A stretch of DNA of 7,266 bases from a bacterium (lineage in GTDB: Bacteria > Pseudomonadota > Alphaproteobacteria > Caulobacterales > Hyphomonadaceae), in contig JAVBYB010000120.1 in the NCBI GenBank assembly GCA_030824255.1, positions 1 to 7,266 on the forward strand, read 5' to 3'. The position numbers were made by a program, and so were the translations under genes. Positions 1 through 6,598 of this stretch are shown piece after piece; within the stretch, counting starts at the first letter, position 1; each line of letters begins with the position of its first letter. A model generated the notes under the pieces. That model searched no databases. It saw only the letters and a list, made by a program, of their open reading frames with translations, and was not told where the DNA came from.

Positions 1-351
1 GCGACGGAAGAGATCACGTCGGTGATCCAGGCCATCCAGGGCGACATTGCCTCGGTTGTCGAAACCATCGCGACGGTGCGCAAGTCGGTGAACGAGGTCA
101 GCCAGAACACGACGTCGGTCGCTGTTGCGGTCGAGGAACAAAGCTCGGCGACGGCGGAAATTTCCAACAACATCCAGCAGGTGTCCAGCGACACCAACCA
201 GGTGGTACAGAACGTCTCCAGCGTGCAGGGCAAGGTGGAAGAAACCCGCCGCGTCGCCGGAGAGGTTCGTGCGCTGTCGGCCAAGCTGAAGGAATGCGCG
301 GGTGGCCTCAACGGCGCCATCGCGGACTTCATCAGCGACGTCGCGGCCTGA
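1..351 (+). CDS. Methyl-accepting chemotaxis protein, C-terminal fragment
   Basis: This is the last 116 codons of a chemoreceptor whose 5' part lies outside the window. Frame 1 is open from the first base and ends in TGA at 349-351. The peptide begins ATEEI and continues with an almost unbroken heptad-rich helix. It contains the pattern VAVEEQSSATAEISNNIQQV, which matches the descending signalling helix of MCPs after the kinase-contact hairpin tip (family pattern: I-A-x-A-V-E-E-Q-x-x-A-T-x-E-I). In the full protein this helix packs in the cytoplasmic trimer-of-dimers that controls CheA, and its Glu/Gln pairs are typical of methylation regions. The protein ends in FISDVAA with no NWETF-like CheR/CheB tether. 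Sensor domain and ligand cannot be known from this fragment. It is followed by 59 nt and then the porin gene. No strong hairpin follows the stop, so read-through into the porin gene is possible. Confidence 0.93.
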   Translation, partial: ATEEITSVIQAIQGDIASVVETIATVRKSVNEVSQNTTSVAVAVEEQSSATAEISNNIQQVSSDTNQVVQNVSSVQGKVEETRRVAGEVRALSAKLKECAGGLNGAIADFISDVAA

Positions 352-410
352 TCCCACACGCCTGAATTCGCCAACCAGATCCAGTTTCACTCCTTTGTCG
401 CGGAGATCCC

Positions 411-1784
411 ATGTTCACGACCAAAATCAACAGACCGATGACGCTGCTCGCATCGAGCACGGCGCTGCTCATGACCGCATCGTTCCTTTCAGGCGGCGCG
501 CAGGCGCAGACCTCGGACGCCGAGGCGCTGGCCAAGGCGATGGCGCAGATCGAAGCGCTGAGCCAGCGACTGGCTGTGCTGGAAGCAAAGCAGGGACCCG
601 AGACGACGCCGGTGCGTGTGGTGGAGGCCGGCAAGCCGGAGCCGGACACGGTGAAGGTGTCGCTGAAGCCTGGACTGTCCGTCGTCTCCGGCGATGGCAA
701 GACATCCTTCGCCGTGGATGGCCGCATCATCGCTGACGCCGGCTGGGTGATGGAAGATGGCGCAGCCGACATCGGCGATGACACGGACATGCGCCATCTG
801 TGGTTTGGCTTCTCCGGCAAGTTCGGCGGTGAATGGCGCTACAAGTTGCAGACATCGATCGACAACAATTCTCTCGGCGTGAAGGACGCCTACATCGCGT
901 TCGACGGAATCAAGAATGTGCCGATCATGGTCGGCAATTTCTACGAGAACAACGGCATGGAGATAATGTCGGGCAATCTGTCCAGCACCTTCATGGAAGG
1001 CGGCTCGGGCATTGGGGCGTTCCGTACGCTTCGCCACCTGGGCGTGAGCGTCGATCCCTACGGCGACAACTGGGGCGCGCAGATCGGCGTGTTTGGCGAC
1101 GGCGTTGCGGATCCGACTGTAGCCGCCAACGACGAGGGCTGGTCCGTTGCAGCGCGGGGACACTTCGCGCCGGTCATGGACAAGAATATGCTGCTTCATG
1201 TCGGCGGATCGTATCGTTACCGCACGCCGGACTCGCCGGCTGAGCAAGTCCGCTTCCGCGCGTATGGCGAGAGCCATGTGATCGGAGAAACGCTTCTGGA
1301 TACCGGCAACATCACGGGCGTCGAGAACTACACAACAGCCGCGCTGGAAGCGATGTACCGCCTGGGCGGGCTGACGCTGATGGGCGAATACAACAAGACA
1401 GACCTGTCGCGCGCGGCGGGTGTCGAACCGTCCTTCGATGGCGGATATGTTTCGCTGGGCTGGTTTCTCACGGGCGAGGCGCGCGAGTACAACGCCAAGC
1501 GGGGCACGGTCGGCCGCCTCAAGCCCAGCGCGCCATTTGCGACAGGCGGACAGGGCGCCGGCGCATGGGAGGTTGCGGCGCGGTACAACACGCTGGACCT
1601 TACGGACGCAGCGGTTTCTGGCGGCGAGATGGATTCCATGACGCTGGGCCTGAACTGGTATCCGAACCAGTGGACCCGCCTGATGCTCAACTACGTGCTC
1701 AACGATATCGATACCACCGGACCCGTCGGCTTCCGTGACGCCGATCCGGAGTATCTGATGATCCGGGCGCAGGCCGACTTCTGA
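411..1784 (+). CDS. OprO/OprP-type outer-membrane porin (phosphate-selective porin family)
   Basis: This encodes a 457-residue outer-membrane beta-barrel, close to the usual length of the Porin_O_P family. The start is supported by GGAG at 402-405, five bases before ATG. Residues 1-32 form a Sec signal peptide with a likely cut after SGGAQA. Residues about 36-62 form a short Ala/Leu/Glu-rich coiled coil (IEALSQRLAVLEAKQ), as found in front of the barrel in OprP-like porins that trimerise. From about residue 100 the sequence alternates aromatic and polar residues in beta-strand fashion. Family-like stretches include the strand region around MRHLWFGFSGKFGGEWRYK and the C-terminal GAWEVAARYNTLDLTD and LGLNWYPNQWTRLMLNYVLN. 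The final residue is Phe (QADF), the C-terminal aromatic recognised by the BAM complex. Substrate is uncertain: the family is named for phosphate and polyphosphate, but many alphaproteobacterial members are unassigned. I see no Pho box in the 59 nt upstream. A hairpin terminator follows. Confidence 0.9.
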   Translation: MFTTKINRPMTLLASSTALLMTASFLSGGAQAQTSDAEALAKAMAQIEALSQRLAVLEAKQGPETTPVRVVEAGKPEPDTVKVSLKPGLSVVSGDGKTSFAVDGRIIADAGWVMEDGAADIGDDTDMRHLWFGFSGKFGGEWRYKLQTSIDNNSLGVKDAYIAFDGIKNVPIMVGNFYENNGMEIMSGNLSSTFMEGGSGIGAFRTLRHLGVSVDPYGDNWGAQIGVFGDGVADPTVAANDEGWSVAARGHFAPVMDKNMLLHVGGSYRYRTPDSPAEQVRFRAYGESHVIGETLLDTGNITGVENYTTAALEAMYRLGGLTLMGEYNKTDLSRAAGVEPSFDGGYVSLGWFLTGEAREYNAKRGTVGRLKPSAPFATGGQGAGAWEVAARYNTLDLTDAAVSGGEMDSMTLGLNWYPNQWTRLMLNYVLNDIDTTGPVGFRDADPEYLMIRAQADF

Positions 1785-1831
1785 TCGCGCCTCCCCCCGA
1801 CTTACCGCCGACTTTCTGTACCCGAGACTGG

Positions 1832-1868
1832 CCGCCGCTCTTGACGATGTCTGGAGCGGCGGTTCTTT
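1832..1868 (+). terminator. Rho-independent terminator after the porin gene
   Basis: A perfect 9-bp inverted repeat, CCGCCGCTC (1832-1840) and GAGCGGCGG (1854-1862), has a 13-nt loop and is followed by the T-rich run TTCTTTGT. It lies about 50 nt after the porin stop and before the reductase gene, so it probably separates the two transcription units. The T-run is interrupted, so termination may be partial. Confidence 0.75.
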
Positions 1869-1870
1869 GT

Positions 1871-1899
1871 CTGTCCCAGACATGGTCTGTTTGAGACAG
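1871..1899. promoter_or_regulatory. Imperfect palindrome, possible operator before the reductase gene
   Basis: Two inverted repeats are nested around nearly the same centre. The outer one pairs CTGTCCCAGACA (1871-1882) with TGTTTGAGACAG (1888-1899), matching at 10 of 12 positions. The inner one is CAGAC-ATG-GTCTG (1877-1889), perfect over five bases. The element lies between the porin terminator and the ribosome binding site of the 1911 gene (GGAG at 1901-1904). Size and placement fit a dimeric repressor site such as a TetR- or MarR-family operator. No regulator gene is in the window, so the assignment is an inference, and it could instead be an RNA hairpin near the start of the leader. Confidence 0.4.
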
Positions 1900-1910
1900 C
1901 GGAGCCGGAA

Positions 1911-2888
1911 ATGAAAACGCGCATCACCGAACTGTTCGGCATCGAGCATCCGATCATCCAGGGCGGGATGCACTATGTAGGCTTTGCCGAGATGGCCGCA
2001 GCGGTGTCCGAAGCAGGCGGGCTCGGGATCATCACCGGCCTTACGCAGCGGACGCCTGAGGGGCTGAAAAAAGAGATTCGCCGGTGCCGGGAAATGACAT
2101 CGAAGCCGTTTGGCGTGAACCTCACCTTCCTGCCAGCCGTGACGCCGCCGGACTATCCGGGCTTCGTACGCACGATCATCGAGGAAGGCATCAAGATCGT
2201 GGAGACGGCCGGCAACAACCCGGCGCAGGTGATGCCGTTCTTCAAGGAAGCAGGCGTCAAGGTGATCCACAAGTGCACCTCGGTGCGCCACTCCAAGAAG
2301 GCCGAGGCGATCGGCTGCGACGCGGTGAGCGTCGATGGCTTCGAGTGCGGCGGGCATCCGGGCGAGGACGATGTGCCGAACTTCATCCTGCTGCCGCGCG
2401 CGGCGGAAGAGCTGAAAATCCCGTTCGTGGCGTCTGGCGGCATGGCTGACGGTCGCTCGCTTGTCGCGGCGATGGCGCTGGGTGCTGAAGGCATGAACAT
2501 GGGCACGCGCTTCATGGCGACGAAGGAAGCGCCGATCCACCAGAATGTGAAGGACGCGCTGGTGAAGGCGAGCGAACTCGATACGCGTCTTGTAATGCGT
2601 CCGCTGCGCAACACCGAGCGGGTGCTCAACAATGCGGGTGTGACCAAGATCCTCGAGAAAGAAAAGCAGCTCGGCAACGGCATCAAGTTCGAGGACATCA
2701 TCAACGAGGTGGCGGGCGTCTATCCGAAGGTGATGGTGGACGGCGACATGGAAGCCGGCGCCTGGAGCTGTGGCATGGTCGCCGGCCTGATACATGATGT
2801 GCCGACCGTGAAGGAGCTGATCGACCGCATCATGCGCGAAGCGAACGAGATCATCACGCAGCGGCTGACAGGCGCGCTGCGCGGGTAG
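1911..2888 (+). CDS. FMN-dependent NADH:quinone reductase / nitronate monooxygenase-like protein
   Basis: This encodes a 325-residue cytoplasmic TIM-barrel flavoprotein. ATG follows GGAG (1901-1904) with a six-base gap. The N-terminus has the FMN-barrel signature GIEHPIIQGGMHYVG, followed by SEAGGLGIITG and FGVNLTFLP. The segment VDGFECGGHPGEDDVP, around residues 142-157, carries the His that is catalytic in the nitronate monooxygenase superfamily. SGGMADGRSLVAAMALGAEGMNMGTRF, around residues 175-201, is the phosphate-binding part of the FMN site. As I recall it, the overall pattern resembles Pseudomonas aeruginosa PA1024, first called 2-nitropropane dioxygenase and later shown to be an NADH:quinone reductase. 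I therefore favour two-electron quinone reduction over nitronate oxidation, without being able to decide from sequence alone. The upstream palindrome suggests specific regulation. The next gene starts 9 nt downstream, so the two probably form an operon. Confidence 0.88.
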   Translation: MKTRITELFGIEHPIIQGGMHYVGFAEMAAAVSEAGGLGIITGLTQRTPEGLKKEIRRCREMTSKPFGVNLTFLPAVTPPDYPGFVRTIIEEGIKIVETAGNNPAQVMPFFKEAGVKVIHKCTSVRHSKKAEAIGCDAVSVDGFECGGHPGEDDVPNFILLPRAAEELKIPFVASGGMADGRSLVAAMALGAEGMNMGTRFMATKEAPIHQNVKDALVKASELDTRLVMRPLRNTERVLNNAGVTKILEKEKQLGNGIKFEDIINEVAGVYPKVMVDGDMEAGAWSCGMVAGLIHDVPTVKELIDRIMREANEIITQRLTGALRG

Positions 2889-2897
2889 TCTCGTCGC

Positions 2898-3569
2898 ATG
2901 ATCGTCAGCGACACACGCAGGTTTGTCTTCATTCACAATCCGAAGTGCGCGGGGACGACGGTTCGCCGCGCACTTATGCCTTTCGACACGACGGGTGATT
3001 TCTTCTGGATGTTCCACGACGTGGACGGGCGGCAGACGGACAAGGCGCATCTGCCGATGTCCTTGCTGAAGGCTCTTTTTCCGGACCATTTCGCAAGGCT
3101 TGAGACGCATTTCGTCTTCATGTTCACGCGGGATCCCTATGCGCGTGCGATTTCGGCGTTCAACGAGATGCGGTGGCGCTTTCATCCGGATGTCGATCCG
3201 GTGCAAGAGCTGCGCGACAATCGTGAGGCGTACATCGCCTCTCTGAATGACATCATCTGCAGCATCGAGCCGGAGTGGCTGGAGGGCTGGACGCTCGGCT
3301 ACAGCCATTTCGTCCGCCAGCGCGACATGGCGTATCTCGGCAATGAGCTGATGGTGGACTGCGTGATGAAGGTCGAGGATCTGCCAGCCGCAAGCGTCAG
3401 GCTGGATGCGTTCGATCCGGAGCTACGCGCGCTTGTGACCAACGCGCCACGCCAGAATGTGCGCTCGCTGCCTGTCGTGCCTAGTGAGGTTCTATCGGCG
3501 GCCGCGATCGCGAAGATCAACCAGATCTATGCCGACGACTTCCGGCTGTTCGATTATCCGATGCTTTGA
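2898..3569 (+). CDS. Sulfotransferase-family protein (Sulfotransfer_2 type)
   Basis: This encodes a 223-residue protein with both PAPS-binding signatures of sulfotransferases. The 5'-phosphosulfate loop is FIHNPKCAGTTVRRAL (residues 11-26; core PKCAGTT). The 3'-phosphate motif is FVFMFTRDPYARAISAFNEM (residues 72-91), with R78-D79-P80 and S86. The C-terminal INQIYADDFRLFDYPML resembles the family ending IYxxDFxLFxY. Such enzymes move sulfate from PAPS to carbohydrate or other hydroxyl or amine acceptors, and in bacteria often modify surface glycans. The acceptor here is unknown. No signal peptide is seen, so it should act in the cytoplasm. The ATG lies 9 nt after the reductase stop with no clear Shine-Dalgarno sequence, which suggests translational coupling. 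No glycan gene is next to it. A hairpin (3593-3628) follows the stop. Confidence 0.85.
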   Translation: MIVSDTRRFVFIHNPKCAGTTVRRALMPFDTTGDFFWMFHDVDGRQTDKAHLPMSLLKALFPDHFARLETHFVFMFTRDPYARAISAFNEMRWRFHPDVDPVQELRDNREAYIASLNDIICSIEPEWLEGWTLGYSHFVRQRDMAYLGNELMVDCVMKVEDLPAASVRLDAFDPELRALVTNAPRQNVRSLPVVPSEVLSAAAIAKINQIYADDFRLFDYPML

Positions 3570-3592
3570 TGTGCAGCGCCGGCAATAGCAGA

Positions 3593-3628
3593 AGGGGCGA
3601 GGCGGACGGGTGACTCGCCCTTTGATTT
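3593..3628 (+). terminator. Terminator hairpin after the sulfotransferase gene, derived from a cytochrome c terminator
   Basis: The stem GGGCGAG (3595-3601) pairs with CTCGCCC (3614-3620), extended by a G-U and an A-U pair, with a 12-nt loop and a T-rich tail (TTTGATTT) on the plus strand. It aligns without gaps with the terminator after the cytochrome c gene at 4639-4671, so it appears to be a duplicated copy. Here it would serve the sulfotransferase gene. It may also act weakly for the minus-strand hydrolase gene. Confidence 0.6.
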
Positions 3629-3795
3629 GTCCGGCGTCCCCGCGGCTCGTTCAGCTTTGGATTTCCGGCAGATCGCTCTTTGCGATGCATCATCGGAGCC
3701 GGGGTGGTGGGGACTTCGACGACCTTGTCGTTCCCGAGTATCACGCGCTTGCCGGGCAGCGCCGGATATCCGTTCCACGTGGCTTTGCTGCGTAG
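3595..3795 (-). pseudogene. Decayed duplicate of the cytochrome c gene
   Basis: This stretch aligns with the cytochrome c gene at 4639-4910. Positions 3688-3760 match 4802-4874 without gaps, about 58 of 73 bases by hand count. Positions 3665-3684 match 4708-4727 at 18 of 20. Positions 3595-3659, including the terminator hairpin, align at a constant offset of 1044. Read on the minus strand, the intact-looking part is LGNDKVVEVPTTPAPMM, against LENDKIIEALTNPVPMM in the working gene. The gene is broken. The heme motif CAMCH corresponds to TQQSH in one frame, with a shift of frame before the conserved block. About 72 nt (24 codons, the C-terminal helix) are missing at a CATC repeat. Two single-base insertions follow, and the stop codon position (CTA on the plus strand) has become TCG. 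The first 34 or so residues, including the signal peptide, are absent. Confidence 0.8.
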
Positions 3796-3811
3796 ACGGC
3801 AAGGCGTGAAG

Positions 3812-4537
3812 CTATAGTACCGACCCGGCTGCCCGCTGAAGCTTCGCGACCACATCATCCGGTAGCTGCGCGCGTGTGCCATCCTTGAATGTCAGTGTGC
3901 TCGGAAGGCCGTCAGGCGATTTACCAGATAGCGCGCCATACATCACCAGCGCCGCGAGATAGGAGCCGTAGCTTGTGGGGTGGATGCCGTCCGGCGAATA
4001 GAGCCGGATGTCGTCGGGCGCAGCGCGCCAGGCGGGGCCTACAGGGATGAAGAGACCGTCTACATCCTCGGCGGCGAGGCGATAGGATTCCGTCACTGCG
4101 TCGAAGTCTTCCGGGCGTGATTGCTGTGGCCAGACACAATAGACGGCCGGCCGCGCGCCGACATCCGTGATGAACCTGGCAAAGCGCTTCACGCTGCTAC
4201 GAAGATCACGGCGGCTTTCCGGTTGTGCGGATGGGCCCTGCTGCATGACCACTGTTGTCCATCCGCCCTTGGCGATTGCTTTCTCCGCTTCGCGACGCGG
4301 CGAGTACCAGTGATCAAAGAGGCTGATGCTCGGCATGGCGACCATCTCGGCGCTCGCCTCGACGCCGGCGCCGAGGAAGACCGCTTCCACCAGCCTCGGA
4401 AGATTGTTGGTGTAGGTGAGGCTGTTGCCGATGAAGAGCAGGCGAGGTGGCTGTGTTTCCTGCGCGAGAGCCGGCGCGGCAACAGCCGCAAGCGCGCCGA
4501 CAGCGAGTGTCCGTCGAGTGAGGCGAGGGTGTTTCAC
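3812..4537 (-). CDS. Exported SGNH/GDSL-type hydrolase
   Basis: This encodes a 241-residue predicted esterase or deacylase of the SGNH superfamily. I chose the GTG at 4535-4537 because AGGA (complement of 4545-4548) lies seven bases before it and the peptide then begins VKHPRLTRRTLAVGALAAVAAPALA, a signal peptide with a twin-arginine-like TRRTL motif. The same frame stays open to an ATG at 4588 that would add 17 residues without a good ribosome binding site. Block I is LLFIGNSLT with the nucleophile Ser39. Block V is DGIHPT with Asp183 and His186. The block III position reads VVMQQGPS rather than GxND, a variant seen in some SGNH branches. The protein should act outside the cytoplasm on an ester, perhaps an acylated sugar or lipid; the substrate is unknown. 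It lies between the cytochrome c gene and that gene's remnant. The upstream terminator (4631-4666) suggests its own promoter in the 90 nt before the start. Confidence 0.83.
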   Translation of the reverse strand: MKHPRLTRRTLAVGALAAVAAPALAQETQPPRLLFIGNSLTYTNNLPRLVEAVFLGAGVEASAEMVAMPSISLFDHWYSPRREAEKAIAKGGWTTVVMQQGPSAQPESRRDLRSSVKRFARFITDVGARPAVYCVWPQQSRPEDFDAVTESYRLAAEDVDGLFIPVGPAWRAAPDDIRLYSPDGIHPTSYGSYLAALVMYGALSGKSPDGLPSTLTFKDGTRAQLPDDVVAKLQRAAGSVL

Positions 4538-4630
4538 GCGGGAGTCCTGATGTGGCGTCATCATGGACCGCATACATGGTCGCGACAACGGCAGCGTGCG
4601 CGGCGTAGTGGGGAGTGCAGTAGCGCCAGA

Positions 4631-4666
4631 AACAAAAAGGGCGAGACGCTGGTGCGTCTCGCCCTT
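4631..4666 (-). terminator. Strong Rho-independent terminator of the cytochrome c gene
   Basis: A perfect 13-bp stem pairs AAGGGCGAGACGC (4637-4649) with GCGTCTCGCCCTT (4654-4666) around a TGGT loop. On the minus strand it is followed by TTTTTGTT, the classic U-tract. It lies 25 nt after the cytochrome c stop codon and upstream of the SGNH hydrolase gene, so the two genes should be separate transcription units. Confidence 0.92.
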
Positions 4667-4690
4667 CGATTAATCCGGTGCTCCCGAAGC

Positions 4691-5014
4691 CTATTCGGCT
4701 TTGACTTCCGGCAGGTCGCCCTTTGCGGGCATCGTCTTCTTGGTGAGGAACACAGCGACGTCGCGTTTGTCCTGTTCGGACATGCCGCCGACCGCGCCGG
4801 CCATCATCGGAACCGGGTTGGTGAGGGCTTCGATGATCTTGTCATTCTCGAGCGTGGCGAGCTTGTCAGGCAGCGGCGCGTTGGCGAGGCCCGATGCGTG
4901 GCACATCGCGCAGCGCGCTTGATAGATGCCGGCGCCTTCCGCAGGACCCGGCTCTGCAAACGCCGGAGCGGCGAGCAGCGCGAGACCAAGTGCAACAGCA
5001 ATCGTGCGGACCAT
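4691..5014 (-). CDS. Small periplasmic class I cytochrome c
   Basis: This encodes 107 residues with a Sec signal peptide (MVRTIAVALGLALLAAPAFA, cut before EPGPAEG), leaving a mature protein of about 87 residues. The single heme-attachment motif is CAMCH (Cys35, Cys38, His39), preceded by GAGIYQARC as in class I c-type cytochromes. The axial Met is probably one of Met70, Met71 or Met78 in NPVPMMAGAVGGMSEQD. The segment KRDVAVFLTKK forms the usual C-terminal helix. GGAGGG (complement of 5020-5025) lies five bases before ATG, a strong start. The mature protein would shuttle electrons in the periplasm. Small domains of this kind also occur fused to PQQ dehydrogenases, but none is encoded here, so its partner is unknown. 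The gene ends in a strong terminator and is divergent from rnpB. A broken copy lies at 3595-3795. Confidence 0.92.
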   Translation of the reverse strand: MVRTIAVALGLALLAAPAFAEPGPAEGAGIYQARCAMCHASGLANAPLPDKLATLENDKIIEALTNPVPMMAGAVGGMSEQDKRDVAVFLTKKTMPAKGDLPEVKAE

Positions 5015-5147
5015 AGATACCCTCCAGTTATTTCGGCCGCTTTTAGATGGGCCAACCTGAACGCGCCATGACCAAAGGCAGTTATTGCTGAAATGCGACC
5101 TTTGAGCCGCAGGCGCGGGCGGAATCGCCTAACGGGTTCGGGGGTGC

Positions 5148-5153
5148 TATCAC
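5148..5153 (+). promoter_or_regulatory. Candidate -10 element of rnpB
   Basis: TATCAC preceded by TG (TGCTATCAC from 5145/5146) ends seven bases before the expected 5' end of RNase P RNA near 5160. The candidate -10 of mraZ shares TGCTATC. No good -35 hexamer is visible about 17 nt upstream. A GAATC site, of the GANTC type methylated by CcrM in many alphaproteobacteria, lies at 5122-5126. Confidence 0.4.
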
Positions 5154-5157
5154 AAAG

Positions 5158-5607
<450 letters not shown>

Positions 5608-5616
5608 CTATCCCGG

Positions 5617-6339
5617 CTAGTTGGCCACGGGGACGTGCATCACCGGCATCAGGTTGCTGACGGTATAGCTGATCTCGGTCGGCGTGGCGGTCTGCACCTC
5701 GACGCTTATACCCTTGAAAGTAACGGTTTTCGTACCGACCGGGAAAGCGAAGTCCTGTGAGAGGGTGGGGCGGTCCAGATCGTCCGCCTTGTACTGGCGG
5801 AACTGGAACTTCATCGACTGCCCGTCCACGCCATTATAGGCTAGATCGTAGTTGACGCCGTCGCCCTTGGTCACCGTGGCGCTGACGGGCACGCGCTTCA
5901 GGCGGACCGTGTTGGGGGTCGCCGTGACCTTGTAGATCATCTCGATATCGGTGTTGATGAGCGCCGGGGTGATCGAGCCGTCAGGCGCGATCTGCAGGCC
6001 GACAAACCAGTCTTTCGGTCGGGCGATGGTGTAGATCTCGCCGCCGATTTTCCGTTCCCCTACGATGGCGAGCTTTTCGCCTTTGGTGAAGTCCCGGTCC
6101 TCGTAACCGGTCAGGCGGAAGGCCTCGCTCACTTCCATGGCGTCGATGGTCGCGGTCGTGGAGGTGTAGTTGCGGACCGCGAGCATCGTTTCGCCGAGCC
6201 CGGCAGTGCGCGGTTGGCCCACGGGCGTTGACGTGGCGATCTCGGTATCGGTGCTGACAATGCGTGACTTGTTCGACGTGTCGATCGACACGCAGGCCGA
6301 CAGAGCCATGCTCGCCGCAAGGGTAATCCAGATACGCAT
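5617..6339 (-). CDS. Predicted outer-membrane lipoprotein of unknown function
   Basis: This encodes 240 residues. The ATG at 6337-6339 is chosen because GGGGGGA lies four bases before it and because it gives a lipoprotein signal peptide, MRIWITLAASMALSAC, with lipobox LSAC and Cys16 as the acylated residue. The frame is open further upstream to 6594 but that extension lacks signal-peptide logic. Val at +2 after Cys would favour the outer membrane under the E. coli Lol rule, which may not hold exactly here. The mature part is rich in Thr, Val and Lys, looks beta-rich and has no transmembrane segment. It includes KGEKLAIVGERKIGGEIYTIARP and GSITPALINTDIEMIYKVTATP. I recognise no enzyme motif or named family. 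The stop lies about 10 nt from the 3' end of rnpB on the opposite strand, and the gene is divergent from mraZ. Confidence 0.78.
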   Translation of the reverse strand: MRIWITLAASMALSACVSIDTSNKSRIVSTDTEIATSTPVGQPRTAGLGETMLAVRNYTSTTATIDAMEVSEAFRLTGYEDRDFTKGEKLAIVGERKIGGEIYTIARPKDWFVGLQIAPDGSITPALINTDIEMIYKVTATPNTVRLKRVPVSATVTKGDGVNYDLAYNGVDGQSMKFQFRQYKADDLDRPTLSQDFAFPVGTKTVTFKGISVEVQTATPTEISYTVSNLMPVMHVPVAN

Positions 6340-6490
6340 TACGTCCCCCCGTGAACTCCTGAATGAGAGGGTTATGCCCGTTGTTCCGCTGTCCGGAAAT
6401 ACGGGCGATCCGCCGCAGGGTGACCCGAATTCTGAATTGCTGTGGACAGTCATTTCGAACCCGGGGGCAGGGCCTAAGCGCCAGTGATTG

Positions 6491-6517
6491 CCGGATAATT
6501 CCGGTGACAGTTCACCG
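6491..6517. repeat. Two overlapping palindromes upstream of the dcw cluster
   Basis: CCGGA-TAAT-TCCGG (6491-6504) has perfect 5-bp arms. CGGTGA-CAGT-TCACCG (6502-6517) has perfect 6-bp arms and shares CGG with the first. Back-to-back palindromes of this size fit binding sites for dimeric regulators. No U-run follows, so a terminator is unlikely. Confidence 0.5.
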
Positions 6518-6529
6518 CTCGTAAACCAG

Positions 6530-6538
6530 TTATCCACA
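6530..6538 (+). promoter_or_regulatory. DnaA box
   Basis: TTATCCACA is an exact match to the consensus DnaA box (TTATNCACA). It lies about 110 nt upstream of the candidate mraZ promoter. In Caulobacter DnaA is also a transcription factor for cell-cycle and division genes. A weaker relative, TGTGGACAG (6441-6449, seven of nine on the other strand), lies 90 nt away. The match is clear but function is inferred. Confidence 0.5.
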
Positions 6539-6598
6539 CCCCGACGGCTATAGCTCACCGATCTACCCGGTTTGTTCCGTGCGCGGACGGTCAAAGGG

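Noticed and set aside
489..3308. A 939-codon open frame on the minus strand opposite the porin, reductase and sulfotransferase genes
   Set aside because: It is antisense to three well-supported genes. The translation is rich in Arg, His and Ala with no domain pattern, and a GC-rich codon bias readily opens such frames.
3610..3809. Small plus-strand open frames of about 60 codons downstream of the sulfotransferase
   Set aside because: The sequence is explained as an eroded minus-strand cytochrome c copy. The plus frames lack ribosome binding sites and motifs.
4121..5071. A 316-codon plus-strand frame opposite the SGNH hydrolase and cytochrome c genes
   Set aside because: It runs through two genes with clear signal peptides and catalytic or heme motifs and through a strong terminator, and its product is Arg/His-rich without motifs.
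6340..6594. An 85-codon N-terminal extension of the lipoprotein reading frame
   Set aside because: The lipobox signal peptide and a G-rich ribosome binding site fix the start at 6339. The extension would bury the signal peptide inside the protein.
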